Virus record (IMG/VR): IMGVR_UViG_3300009494_000011
Coordinates: 1 to 34,058 of that record
Direction: 5' to 3' (one strand)
DNA length: 34,058 nt
Origin: a virus
A program made the position numbers and the translations under genes. Each line of letters starts with the position of its first letter. Within the stretch, counting starts at the first letter, position 1. A model generated the notes under the pieces. That model was not told where the DNA came from, did no database searches, and worked only from the letters and a program-made list of their open reading frames with translations. This document shows, one piece after another, positions 17,409 to 24,623 of the stretch.

Positions 17409-18007
17409 GCTGGGGCGGTACGAAGAGTTGGAGTCTGACTGATGAGCCCGTGCTCGGAGACGCGAACCGGATCGAGCGGAATCTGGACTGGCTCTACGAA
17501 CGTGTGTCCTGCGACGTGGGATTGGTTGGCTACTTCCCGGTGTCCAGCGCTGATCGGCATCTGCTATGCAACGGCGCGACGATCAGCAAAACATCGGAGC
17601 CGGAGTACACCGAGCTGGTGAACCATCTCAAGGCAGAAGCCGGCGGTGACTCCACTCACCCGTACTATCACGCCGACCAGGACAAGGCCAAGGTTCCGGA
17701 TCTTGATTCAGTATTCATCCGGGGCATGATGTCCGGTCGGAAGTCCGGCGAGTACCAGGGGAACGCGCTACGAAATCACCTGCATCAGACGGTGATAGGC
17801 TCGCACGATCACGAGATCATCAGAGGTGATGGCGTCGGCCACGCTGGGATTCAGGTCCAGAAACAGACAACCTCGTATACTCCGCCTGAAGCCGTCGACA
17901 CCAGCAGCACGGATCTGGGGACGAAGACATCCGGGAATCCGACGTCTGGCGGAGCGACAGAGAGCAGACCGGATAATGTTACGCTCTACCCGCTCATCAT
18001 GTATTGA
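17405..18007 (+). CDS. Tail-collar fibre protein, copy 1
   Basis: 200 residues in an ATGA overlap. It has a short N-terminal attachment helix (DANRIERNLDWLYERV), a collar-like middle (LLCNGATISK...PEYTELVNHLKAEAGG) and a conserved PDLDSVFIRGM stretch typical of phage tail-collar domains, then a His-rich region (NHLHQTVIGSHDHEI). The end, RPDNVTLYPLIMY, matches collar proteins ending RPxNVxxxxxI. The next gene is a paralogue: bases 17739-17935 and 18343-18539 are nearly identical. Confidence 0.8.
   Translation: MSWGGTKSWSLTDEPVLGDANRIERNLDWLYERVSCDVGLVGYFPVSSADRHLLCNGATISKTSEPEYTELVNHLKAEAGGDSTHPYYHADQDKAKVPDLDSVFIRGMMSGRKSGEYQGNALRNHLHQTVIGSHDHEIIRGDGVGHAGIQVQKQTTSYTPPEAVDTSSTDLGTKTSGNPTSGGATESRPDNVTLYPLIMY
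17739..17935 (+). repeat. Direct repeat, copy A (collar duplication)
   Basis: About 197 bases nearly identical to 18343-18539 (about 8 differences by hand, offset 604). It encodes the His-rich C-terminal part of the first collar protein. Confidence 0.9.
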
Positions 18008-18014
18008 GGTGTGA

Positions 18015-18611
18015 ATGGCTGTTGAAACGATCACCTGGACACCATACCGAGCGGTCACCCCGGACGAGTTCAACCGCATCGAGGATGGCCTGCAGTGGCT
18101 CTATGACCGGATCTCCGGAGGGGTCGGTCGGTTTGGGTGGTTTCCGCATCGCGACGTTCCTCAGCATCTGCTCTGTGACGGGAGCGTGATCACCAGTAAC
18201 GACCCGCGTTATGTCGAGCTCGTCGCGATGCTCAAGACCGAGGCCGGCGCAGACACGTCACACCCGTACTATCACGCCGACTCTGACAAGGCTGTCCTGC
18301 CGGACCTGGTCGGCCGATTCACTCGCGGAATGGGTGGCTCCAGGAAGTCCGGCGAGTACCAGGGGAACGCGGTACGGAACCACCTACATCAGACGGTGAT
18401 AGGCTCGCACGATCACGAGATCATCAGAGGTGATGGCGTCAACCACGCTGGGATTCAGGTCCAGAAACAGACAACCTCGTATACTCCGCCTGAAGCCGTC
18501 GACACCAGCAGCACGGATCTCGGGACGAAGACGTCCGGGGACCCCACGTCCGGCGGGGCGAGCGAAGAGCGTCCGGATAACGTCACGATGTGGCCAATGA
18601 TTCGGTATTGA
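18015..18611 (+). CDS. Tail-collar fibre protein, copy 2
   Basis: 198 residues, paralogous to the preceding gene along its length. N-terminal parts have diverged (MAVETITWTPYRAVTPDEFN against MSWGGTKSWSLTDEPVLGDA) while the C-terminal region is nearly the same at DNA level. It keeps the collar marks HLLCDGSVIT, LPDLVGRFTRGM and NHLHQTVIGSHDHEI and ends RPDNVTMWPMIRY. The pattern suggests recent duplication or gene conversion of the C-terminal half, with the N-terminal half diverging. The two proteins may form hetero-trimers or alternate on the tail tip. Confidence 0.8.
   Translation: MAVETITWTPYRAVTPDEFNRIEDGLQWLYDRISGGVGRFGWFPHRDVPQHLLCDGSVITSNDPRYVELVAMLKTEAGADTSHPYYHADSDKAVLPDLVGRFTRGMGGSRKSGEYQGNAVRNHLHQTVIGSHDHEIIRGDGVNHAGIQVQKQTTSYTPPEAVDTSSTDLGTKTSGDPTSGGASEERPDNVTMWPMIRY
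18343..18539 (+). repeat. Direct repeat, copy B (collar duplication)
   Basis: Partner of 17739-17935. The longest run without difference spans the HQTVIGSHDHEIIRGDGV codons. Confidence 0.9.
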
Positions 18612-18621
18612 GGAGGAAAAG

Positions 18622-19572
18622 ATGGGACTGTTGAATTGGAATAGTGCAGGAGTTTTGATCTCGGACGAGCCGGTCTACGGGATCGACGCCAACCCGGTGC
18701 ATTTGCTGCACGATACTCTCTACAACCACACCGGGCACAAGATCGAGATCTATACCGCCGCAGCGAAGGGCGGAACGAAACTCACCGAGGGGACCGACTA
18801 CTCGGTCGGCGACGAGGACACCGATCTCACGGCCGAAGCCGGAAACCCGGTCTATCAGACCGTCACGATCCTGAACAGCGCCTATCATGAAGCAACGCTC
18901 GGCGGTCCGCTCTACTTCTACTATGAGACGGTCGGAGACTACGTCGACGCCGAAGACGTGAAGCCGCGGATCATCAACAAGACCGCCGACTTCACGGTTA
19001 GGAACACTGTCCACGATCTGATCTACGTGATCGATACCACGAGTGGTGACGTGACGGTGAGCGGCGCAATGCCGGCGGCGAGCCTGCACGAGAACATCAC
19101 GATCGGGTTTGTGAAGTCGGACTCCGGCTCGAATATCGTAGATGGCCTGCCGGACTCGCTGACCTTGGAGTCGCAGGGAGACATTGCCACCTACTGGTGT
19201 GATGGAACGACCTGGCATTGCGTGCAACCGTGGGCCAACCACGGCAGCAACAGCGACGGGGAGTGGAAACGATGTGCGGACGGGACGATGATCTGCCGAT
19301 CCGGCAGCGTTTCCGTCTCAAGCGCATCGACGACCCCTTGGGGGGCTATCTATTGGAACGGACAAGCTCAGACATGGAATTATCCGAAGACATTCGTATC
19401 AATCGATTCCGTTAGTGGGAATCCCTGCGCTGCAACGTCGGGGATGTATATCCCGATGACGCAAACGATCACCACGAGCTATGTCCGATGGGGTGTAGCT
19501 CGGGGGACCTCCGACGCTGCGGTCAGAACCATTTTGGCGAATCTCACCGTCATCGGTAGATGGAGAACATAG
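18622..19572 (+). CDS. Tail fibre / receptor-binding protein
   Basis: 316 residues after an AGGAGGAAAAG ribosome site. The N-terminus includes HLLHDTLYNHTGHKIEIYTAAA. The middle is beta-rich, with RNTVHDLIYVIDTTSGDVTV. The C-terminus has the recurrent fibre-tip module: YWCDGTTWHCV, then GEWKRCADGTMICRSGS and YPKTFVSIDSVSG. Such tips usually bind the host receptor. It is the last tail gene before the lysis genes. No chaperone domain or enzymatic motif was noticed. Confidence 0.75.
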   Translation: MGLLNWNSAGVLISDEPVYGIDANPVHLLHDTLYNHTGHKIEIYTAAAKGGTKLTEGTDYSVGDEDTDLTAEAGNPVYQTVTILNSAYHEATLGGPLYFYYETVGDYVDAEDVKPRIINKTADFTVRNTVHDLIYVIDTTSGDVTVSGAMPAASLHENITIGFVKSDSGSNIVDGLPDSLTLESQGDIATYWCDGTTWHCVQPWANHGSNSDGEWKRCADGTMICRSGSVSVSSASTTPWGAIYWNGQAQTWNYPKTFVSIDSVSGNPCAATSGMYIPMTQTITTSYVRWGVARGTSDAAVRTILANLTVIGRWRT

Positions 19573-19596
19573 CAACACGAAACTTGGGAGGGAACG

Positions 19597-20226
19597 ATGC
19601 CACAGTGGGGATGGATCATCATATTTGCAACAGCCGTACCTCTGGTCGCCATCATCACGTGGGCGCTGCTCAAGCGCGGCGGATCGGTGGGCATCGGCAG
19701 TCACAGCATCGTGATCCACGGCGAGGGACGCTCACCGACTCCGCTGGGGCGGGCACTGAAATACGTCCCGGATCATATCGGTCAGATACACAGCCTGATT
19801 TACGGTCGATATCTGAAGCTCGTGAAAACGAAGGGCGTGGCTCACGGAGACATGACCAACTTGGAAGATAGTCGCTTCGCCCGCGCCGTGATCCGTAACG
19901 CAACGAGCCTGGGCAACGGGAGCAACTCGGTCCAGAAGATCATCGAGGACCACATCACGAGCCTCGAGTTCATCGGCAAGAGCCTCGATTCCTATGTGCG
20001 CTCTATGGTGGTTCCGCGCGTGATCGACAGCGTGCGCAACGTGATCAATTCAGAGTACGACAGCGTGGCTCATGACACCATCGTCACCATCCGCAAACGC
20101 ATCGTCAGTCAAGCCGAGTTTGTTGATGTGCTGCTGCAGCCAGAGTTCCACCGGGATCTCGTCGACGCGCTCGTGCCGTTCTTCTGCTACGCAAGTGAAT
20201 GTCTCAACGGGAGGTGCACAGAATGA
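19597..20226 (+). CDS. Membrane-anchored protein of unknown function
   Basis: 209 residues with one N-terminal transmembrane segment (WGWIIIFATAVPLVAIITWALL), then a basic/soluble part. The body is helical (FIGKSLDSYVRSMVVPRVIDSVRNVI) and contains two C-terminal cysteines (FFCYASECLNG). ATG 19597 follows GGGAGGGA. It lies just before the endolysin, so it could belong to lysis or be a tail-associated or superinfection protein; no family was recognised. Confidence 0.6.
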   Translation: MPQWGWIIIFATAVPLVAIITWALLKRGGSVGIGSHSIVIHGEGRSPTPLGRALKYVPDHIGQIHSLIYGRYLKLVKTKGVAHGDMTNLEDSRFARAVIRNATSLGNGSNSVQKIIEDHITSLEFIGKSLDSYVRSMVVPRVIDSVRNVINSEYDSVAHDTIVTIRKRIVSQAEFVDVLLQPEFHRDLVDALVPFFCYASECLNGRCTE

Positions 20227-20789
20227 GCGACACACACGAACTGACACCGGGCCTCGGCGGTAGCCGGGCAACGATGATGAGCTTGCCGGATGGGCTTGCA
20301 GAGATCATCGAGTTCTACGGAGACCCGGACGTAGATGGCGACTTCTCGCCCGACGAACAGTGGAAGGCGCACAACATCATGATTGCCAGGTTGCCTTATC
20401 CGATGAGGCTGTCCTGGAGACCACATGATCCGCCGATCGGACACGTCCAGGTGCACCGTAAGTGCTCGGCAGCGATGATCGGAGCACTCGAAACGTTCCG
20501 GGACGCTGTGGGCCGGGCCGCGATTGAGGCAAATGCATGGGATCGGTTCGGCGGTCTATTTCACGTCCGGCTGCAGACCGGGGCAAAACACAAATACAGC
20601 ATCCACTCGTGGGGGGCGGCGATCGATATTAACCCGCACCTCGGGGCGTTCGGCGAGTTCCCCACGCAACCGACCGAACTGATCGAGGCGTTTGAAGCCT
20701 CCGGGGCGTCGTGGGGCGGCGATTGGCCGAGCCTCAATCCGGCGTGGCCTTATGACGGAATGCATTGGCAGTTCGCTACAGGATATTGA
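20223..20789 (+). CDS. Endolysin, M15 (VanY/L-Ala-D-Glu-type) peptidase
   Basis: 188 residues. A zinc site is visible as HSWGAAIDIN (His128 and Asp135) and DGMHWQF (His181), the classic M15C pattern of phage peptidoglycan endopeptidases. The N-terminus has no signal peptide, so release would need the holin encoded next. ATG 20223 was chosen because GGGAGGT lies upstream; an earlier in-frame ATG at 20199 overlaps the previous gene and lacks such a site. Confidence 0.88.
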   Translation: MSDTHELTPGLGGSRATMMSLPDGLAEIIEFYGDPDVDGDFSPDEQWKAHNIMIARLPYPMRLSWRPHDPPIGHVQVHRKCSAAMIGALETFRDAVGRAAIEANAWDRFGGLFHVRLQTGAKHKYSIHSWGAAIDINPHLGAFGEFPTQPTELIEAFEASGASWGGDWPSLNPAWPYDGMHWQFATGY

Positions 20790-20807
20790 GAACACATGGG
20801 AGGGATT

Positions 20808-21095
20808 ATGTCACTGGCACAGTTACTACCGCACGTGGGGATCGTGATTGCGATCGTCCTGGCAACGGAGCTCATCAAGAGCTTTGACCGAACGGACCGG
20901 TTCAAGGGGTGGTACGTGGTGATTCCGCTGGTACTCGGCGCAGCCGCCGGGTGGCCGATCAGCTTGTCGTTGGGCAAGCCCGAGTGGTACCACATCGTCC
21001 TCTACAGCTTCCTCTACGCCGCGGTCGCCGGCTACCTGTGGAAGTTTCTCAAGGACGTGATCCTCGCACGGCTCAAGGCGAGTATCGGACAGTGA
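20808..21095 (+). CDS. Holin-like membrane protein
   Basis: 95 residues with three hydrophobic stretches (LLPHVGIVIAIVLATELI, YVVIPLVLGAAAGWPISL, IVLYSFLYAAVAGYLW) and a charged C-terminus. This size and topology fit a holin that releases the M15 endolysin. I chose ATG 20808, four bases after GGAGG; ATG 20796 is in frame but has no ribosome site and its own bases form part of that site. The stop is in a GTGA overlap with the next gene. Confidence 0.75.
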   Translation: MSLAQLLPHVGIVIAIVLATELIKSFDRTDRFKGWYVVIPLVLGAAAGWPISLSLGKPEWYHIVLYSFLYAAVAGYLWKFLKDVILARLKASIGQ

Positions 21096-21517
21096 AACCG
21101 GGGACCGCAATCAAGATCGCCATCGGCGCCTTTTTCACCGGGGGCGCCGTCGGCTACGCACTCGGGAGGTATCATGCGAAAAGCATTGCTGATGCTCGTG
21201 TTACTGCTGACGGTTACGACCCTGACACCGAGTCAGAGCTTGCAGGAAGCGTTGATCGAGATCTCGACCGAGCTGAGCAGGCTATCGAAAGGGTTCGACT
21301 CGGACTTGCTGATGCTCGAGGAGAATCTATCGAGCTTGCGCAGCGACTCGACACAGACCTTGGATCAGCACTCGACACAATTGGCCGACTTAGAGAGCGA
21401 AGCGGCGAGCTCGGCGGACTCGCTGACCGAATTGCGGACCTCGCAGCAAGCCTATCAGACATATGTCCAGACAACTCTGCAGACCCAGGCGGAGGAGATC
21501 CGGCGCCTGCAGATTGA
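21092..21517 (+). CDS. Inner-membrane spanin-like protein (overlapping gene A)
   Basis: 141 residues starting at GTG 21092, overlapping the holin stop as GTGA. It has a short basic N-terminus, a transmembrane segment (IAIGAFFTGGAVGYALG) and then a periplasmic-type coiled coil rich in Asp, Glu, Arg and Leu, ending in a Pro/Gly/Asp tail. This is the layout of an i-spanin (Rz). A second gene in another frame lies inside it from 21174. Function is inferred from topology and the lysis-cassette position only. Confidence 0.6.
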   Translation: MKPGTAIKIAIGAFFTGGAVGYALGRYHAKSIADARVTADGYDPDTESELAGSVDRDLDRAEQAIERVRLGLADARGESIELAQRLDTDLGSALDTIGRLRERSGELGGLADRIADLAASLSDICPDNSADPGGGDPAPAD

Positions 21518-21584
21518 GCGGTGGGTGTATCGCGTCGCAATCGGAATCCTCACGGCGCTGACCGTGAAGGAACTCCTCGAGTAG
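21174..21584 (+). CDS. Overlapping gene B, spanin-like with two membrane segments
   Basis: 136 residues in the frame +1 relative to gene A, overlapping it for 344 bases. It has its own ribosome site, GGGAGGT at 21164-21170, inside gene A. The N-terminus is signal-like (KALLMLVLLLTVTTLTP), the middle is a coiled coil (LEENLSSLRSDSTQ etc.) and the C-terminus is hydrophobic (WVYRVAIGILTALTVKELLE). There is no lipobox Cys, so it is not a standard Rz1 or u-spanin. Both frames have good start signals, coiled coils and membrane segments, which supports two real genes. Confidence 0.6.
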   Translation: MRKALLMLVLLLTVTTLTPSQSLQEALIEISTELSRLSKGFDSDLLMLEENLSSLRSDSTQTLDQHSTQLADLESEAASSADSLTELRTSQQAYQTYVQTTLQTQAEEIRRLQIERWVYRVAIGILTALTVKELLE

Positions 21585-21603
21585 TTGGTATCAACGATAC
21601 CAA
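21585..21603. promoter_or_regulatory. Perfect palindrome after lysis genes
   Basis: TTGGTATC and GATACCAA flank a three-base AAC spacer: 8-bp perfect arms directly after the last lysis stop codon. No T tract follows, so it is more likely an operator or an RNA hairpin than a terminator by itself. CAACGATACCA (21592-21602) recurs exactly at 21805-21815, upstream of the early promoter. Confidence 0.55.
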
Positions 21604-21614
21604 ACCGCTTCCGG

Positions 21615-21650
21615 ACCGGGCGTATTGAGGTAGGCTCAATCACCCGGTTT
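21615..21650 (+). terminator. Probable late-operon terminator hairpin
   Basis: Nested stems: ACCGGG (21615-21620) with CCCGGT (21643-21648), and ATTGAG (21624-21629) with CTCAAT (21635-21640), around a GTAGG loop, then TTT at 21648-21650. It sits at the end of the structural/lysis operon. The T tract is short, so efficiency is uncertain. Confidence 0.55.
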
Positions 21651-21843
21651 GTGCCTGTGTGCCGTTCTGAATAGGCAGTATTTGGCACAAAGACTCTGAC
21701 AGATGCTTGTCGAGATCATTCAGCCTGTCTTTCACCCGCCTCAAAAACGGATTCACTCATCCTCGCAGACCCTCCCAGTACCACGTTTATAGTAAATAAT
21801 AGTGCAACGATACCACAAACGCAACAATAAGCCTGAAAAGTTA

Positions 21844-21880
21844 TTGACAAGCGGCGTCATATGAGGTAGTCTGAGAACCA
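21844..21880 (+). promoter_or_regulatory. Early promoter, possibly leaderless
   Basis: TTGACA at 21844-21849, a 17-base spacer and TAGTCT at 21867-21872 give a sigma-70-like promoter with a perfect -35 and weak -10. The expected transcription start lies at about 21879-21880, i.e. at the A of the downstream ATG, with no close ribosome site. This suggests a leaderless message. A GAGG at 21863-21866 is 13 bases away, probably too far. Confidence 0.6.
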
Positions 21881-22071
21881 TGAACGAAACACAAACCAGT
21901 AAAGAAAGCCAAGAGCTAACGGTGCGCGTTCCTTTTTCACCCGAAGAGCGCCGTGCGTTCGATTTGGCAATGGAGAAAGGGCACCACTTCAAGGGCGGTT
22001 GGGTCAAGGCGGCGATCATAGAGAAGCTCGCTCGCGAACGGCACGAGCAAATCATCCAGATGAATAGATAG
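21880..22071 (+). CDS. Small ribbon-helix-helix-like protein
   Basis: 63 residues. A short strand (ELTVRVPFS) followed by helix PEERRAFDLAMEKG, a turn, and helix WVKAAIIEKLARERHEQ resembles Arc/MetJ-type ribbon-helix-helix DNA-binding proteins. As the first gene after the early promoter it may act as a transcription regulator. Its ATG 21880 coincides with the predicted transcription start. DNA-binding is inferred from secondary-structure pattern only. Confidence 0.6.
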   Translation: MNETQTSKESQELTVRVPFSPEERRAFDLAMEKGHHFKGGWVKAAIIEKLARERHEQIIQMNR

Positions 22072-22081
22072 GAGTCTTCCA

Positions 22082-22492
22082 ATGAAGACAGAAGCGCTGA
22101 TGGAACGCGTTCAAGCGGCGGCCGCCGCCAGGAAAACAATCGAGAGGACTGCGGTCGCGGTTCTGGAAGGTCTCGGGCTCACGGTAACACTCAACACGCA
22201 TCGCAAGGAGCTGTTGGACCCAATCAGCCTGGGTGGCGAGTTCGCAAGCCCGCTGCCGGCGGAAGTCAATGCAAACGAGGAGATTCGCTCGGTCGAGGAC
22301 GCCTTTCAGGCTCTTCGGGACCTACGGGCCGGATACGCAGAGGTCGTCCAGACGATTAAAGGCTCGCTGCGAGATGCAGGGCTGGACCCCGTGACGGTGG
22401 AGCGCTATACGTGGGGAGACAATCCCTACGTTTTCAGTGTGACGGTCCGGGTCAGTGCGGGAAGTCCCCGCGCTGCGGAGTCTCCGTCGTGA
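22082..22492 (+). CDS. Hypothetical early protein
   Basis: 136 residues, ATG 22082 after AGGAGTCTTCC. An N-terminal helix (LMERVQAAAAARKTIERTAVAVLEGLG) is followed by a mixed part and a C-terminal strand (YVFSVTVRVS). No family was recognised. Its 3' end overlaps the only minus-strand gene by 41 bases, tail to tail. Confidence 0.65.
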   Translation: MKTEALMERVQAAAAARKTIERTAVAVLEGLGLTVTLNTHRKELLDPISLGGEFASPLPAEVNANEEIRSVEDAFQALRDLRAGYAEVVQTIKGSLRDAGLDPVTVERYTWGDNPYVFSVTVRVSAGSPRAAESPS

Positions 22493-22676
22493 TCTTCAGG
22501 GCGAACTGGAGGATCCTATACAGATATAACCGCAACGGGTCTTGCTGGTTCTCGCTCTTTTCCCAGTACTCAATGCGGGCACGCTCCGGTAGTGCCGTAA
22601 ATGTCGCCGCGGCAAGCTGTGCCGCGGCAAATGTCCGCGGGTCGTCGAAGTCAAGTTCGATCTCTCTGTCATCCAT
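22452..22676 (-). CDS. Small minus-strand protein, unknown function
   Basis: 74 residues, the only convincing minus-strand gene. On the minus strand the start at 22676 is preceded by an AGGAGGG site five bases away, and a promoter-like TTGAAA - 17 bases - CATGAT lies at 22746-22718. The protein is acidic at the start (MDDREIELDFDDPRTF) and helical later (YWEKSENQQDPLRLYLYRIL). It fills the only wide gap between + strand early genes. Whether it regulates the divergent operon is inference. Confidence 0.65.
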   Translation of the reverse strand: MDDREIELDFDDPRTFAAAQLAAATFTALPERARIEYWEKSENQQDPLRLYLYRILQFALKITTETPQRGDFPH

Positions 22677-22717
22677 TCCGTCCCTCCTGGTCATGGTGGT
22701 GTTGTGTAGCGCTTCCC

Positions 22718-22746
22718 ATCATGCGCCGGGAGGGACGGCTTTTCAA
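22718..22746 (-). promoter_or_regulatory. Promoter for the minus-strand gene
   Basis: Read on the minus strand: TTGAAA (22746-22741), exactly 17 bases, CATGAT (22723-22718). This matches sigma-70 consensus in 5/6 and 4/6 positions. It would start transcription about 35 bases before the coding start at 22676. Confidence 0.5.
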
Positions 22747-22766
22747 CCAGCATCCGGGGCGGCCGC

Positions 22767-23603
22767 GTGAACATTGCAATCGCACCCGCATCGCTCGATG
22801 ACCTGGCGAACGCGGCCAACAACGAGCACGCGCTGCTCGCCGGCGACGCTCAACGCATGATCAAGCGTGCGATCCAGATCGGTGAGATTCTCAAGAGAGC
22901 AAAGGCTCGGCTTGCGCACGGCGAGTGGTTCCCCTGGATCAAAAAGAACCTGACTTTTGCACCACGGATGGCTCAGAACTACATGCGCGTGGCGGCAAAT
23001 ACGAAACGCGTTGCGCATTTGGATGCGACATCGGTTCGAGAAGCAGTCGCTCTCTTGGCGGAACCGAAAGACGAGGCCCCGACCGCGCAGCATCCCGCCC
23101 CGACAACATCCGGGGAGCCCACCATGTGGGAACCTGGTCCTGAAGATGTCTACAACAACGATCCCGACCTGGAGAAGGAACTCACCGACATCAAGGACGA
23201 GTCGCGGCGCCGCCAGGGAGAGATCGAGAACCTCTCCGCCAACCTGAGCGAGAAGGAATCCGAGATCTCCAGGCTACAGAAGCAGAACGCCGGCACCGCG
23301 ACCGAGCTCGAGGACCTGCGGAAGCTGAAGGCGGACAAAGCCACCGTCGAGAAAGCACTCAAAGACCTGCACGAGCTGGAGAAGCGGAAGCAGGACCTCT
23401 TCAAGGACAGCGAATCGCTGCGAGTGGCGACGGATGTCCTGGTGCGGAGCCGGGAGTTCTTCACCCGCGAGTGTATGCAGGTCGCTGCGCTCCAGTTCCG
23501 CCCGGGAACGGTGGAGGCCATCCGGCAGGACATGGCCGGGCTGCTGGAACTCGTGGAGAACTGGCTCCAGGCGATGCGGCAGAAGTTCATGGAGGACGCG
23601 TGA
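22767..23603 (+). CDS. DUF3102-type coiled-coil protein
   Basis: 278 residues. The first ~100 contain the DUF3102-type signature IGEILKRAKARLAHGEWFPW followed by APRMAQNYMRVA, seen in many phage and plasmid proteins of unknown role. The next ~170 residues are a long coiled coil (SRRRQGEIENLSANLSEKES and onward). It starts with GTG 22767; the ribosome site is weak (a GGGG run), and a later start cannot be excluded. Its stop is in a GTGA overlap with the next gene. Confidence 0.7.
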   Translation: MNIAIAPASLDDLANAANNEHALLAGDAQRMIKRAIQIGEILKRAKARLAHGEWFPWIKKNLTFAPRMAQNYMRVAANTKRVAHLDATSVREAVALLAEPKDEAPTAQHPAPTTSGEPTMWEPGPEDVYNNDPDLEKELTDIKDESRRRQGEIENLSANLSEKESEISRLQKQNAGTATELEDLRKLKADKATVEKALKDLHELEKRKQDLFKDSESLRVATDVLVRSREFFTRECMQVAALQFRPGTVEAIRQDMAGLLELVENWLQAMRQKFMEDA

Positions 23604-24163
23604 GCGACCAAACGCAACTCGTCCTGGCGGACGACGTACTGATGCAGATCGAGCAGTTGAGCCCTGAGCAGCAGGAATCGCTGCGGCAGGTCATGAACGA
23701 GCGAGCGATCGCAAAGCAGTTGGATACGTTGGCCGCCGGCGTGCAGCTGGTTCGATCGGAGAGCGAGGAGCGAGATCGGCAACTCCGGGAGGATCTGAAG
23801 AAAGCACTGGATGCAGGCAACCGCCGGATGAAGGGCGCGGACAACTACTACGCCAAGTCGATCCTGGGCAAGGCGTTCCAACCGATGATCTCGGCTCCGC
23901 GGATGACGAAGCTGCTCCGAGTGGTCGGGATCCTGAATAGCTTCGGCGATCCGTATGCACGGTATCGCATCGGGGCCGAAGCCCTGGCGAAGATCAAGCC
24001 GTGGAGCGAGTTCGAGACGTGGCTGTTCCACGCGGCGAAGACACGACGGCGGATAGACGCCTGGCTGGATGAGCACGGCCAATACGAAGCCTTTCACTTC
24101 ACGGCAACCAAGGAAGAGCGCGACGCATGCATCGACATGCTCTGCGAGGTGTACATCCGATGA
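23600..24163 (+). CDS. Hypothetical early protein
   Basis: 187 residues from GTG 23600, after GGAGG at 23591-23595 and overlapping the previous stop as GTGA. Residues ~10-75 are helical and charged. Residues ~85-180 look like a compact helical domain (TKLLRVVGILNSFGDPYARY, then WLFHAAKTRRRIDAWLDEHG). The second part has some look of small phage antirepressor-type C-terminal domains, but this is too weak to assign. Confidence 0.6.
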   Translation: MSDQTQLVLADDVLMQIEQLSPEQQESLRQVMNERAIAKQLDTLAAGVQLVRSESEERDRQLREDLKKALDAGNRRMKGADNYYAKSILGKAFQPMISAPRMTKLLRVVGILNSFGDPYARYRIGAEALAKIKPWSEFETWLFHAAKTRRRIDAWLDEHGQYEAFHFTATKEERDACIDMLCEVYIR

Positions 24164-24357
24164 CAGCGATACGCGATCCCCTGGCAGGCACCGTCCTTGA
24201 TCGACTGGTGCGAAAGGCTATGGAGCGGTCCGGACAGATTGAGCCATGCGACGGAAAGACCCTGGACGAGTGCGTCACCCACATCCGGGGCGGTCATCAG
24301 CTCTGGTACAACACGCCGGCAGACCGCTCAACGCGAATGGTGGAGATAGCCGAATGA
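24160..24357 (+). CDS. Small hypothetical protein
   Basis: 65 residues in ATGA overlaps at both ends, so co-translated with its neighbours. The helical start (TVLDRLVRKAMERSGQI) is followed by a CDGKTLDECVTHIRGGH segment. No family recognised. Confidence 0.6.
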   Translation: MTAIRDPLAGTVLDRLVRKAMERSGQIEPCDGKTLDECVTHIRGGHQLWYNTPADRSTRMVEIAE

Positions 24358-24623
24358 GCCATACCGTGAAGCTGACGATATCCGATGCATTGTATGCGGC
24401 GACTGTTGATAAGGCCAAGGCCGACGGCCAGGCGTTCGGCAACCAGACAGGGGCCCAGTACATCATCCGGAAAGCGATCCGAATCTATCTGAATCAGAAC
24501 GGCTACAAGAAGAAGCATCTGGACTTGAGCGACGACGAGTACCGCGAACGCAAGCGGAAGCGCGGAACAGGGGCACAGGAGCCCCTGAGCCCCTCTAATC
24601 ATGCGAATGGAGCGAACCAGTGA
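24354..24623 (+). CDS. Small CopG/RHH-like protein
   Basis: 89 residues. HTVKLTISDALYAATVDKAK followed by a long helix GAQYIIRKAIRIYLNQNG fits a strand-helix-helix DNA-binding fold of the ribbon-helix-helix kind. The C-terminal tail is basic (RERKRKRGTG) and could bind nucleic acid. Start and stop are both in overlaps with neighbouring genes. Confidence 0.55.
   Translation: MSHTVKLTISDALYAATVDKAKADGQAFGNQTGAQYIIRKAIRIYLNQNGYKKKHLDLSDDEYRERKRKRGTGAQEPLSPSNHANGANQ

Larger units (their letters stand above)
21585..21879. other. Intergenic control region
   Basis: 295 bases without a convincing gene, separating the late from the early operon. It holds the palindrome, the hairpin, the repeated 11-mer (21592-21602, 21805-21815), an AT-rich stretch around 21790-21830 and the promoter at 21844-21872. 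A minus-strand frame crossing 21753-22139 has no ribosome site and reads as a shadow. Confidence 0.7.

Noticed and set aside
21753-22139. Minus-strand frame across the control region
   Set aside because: It has no ribosome site, opposes the early promoter and the RHH-like gene, and shows no domain pattern.
23150-24097. Minus-strand frame of 315 codons
   Set aside because: It is antisense to two well-supported genes and is Ser/Arg/Leu-rich in the way typical of antisense reading.
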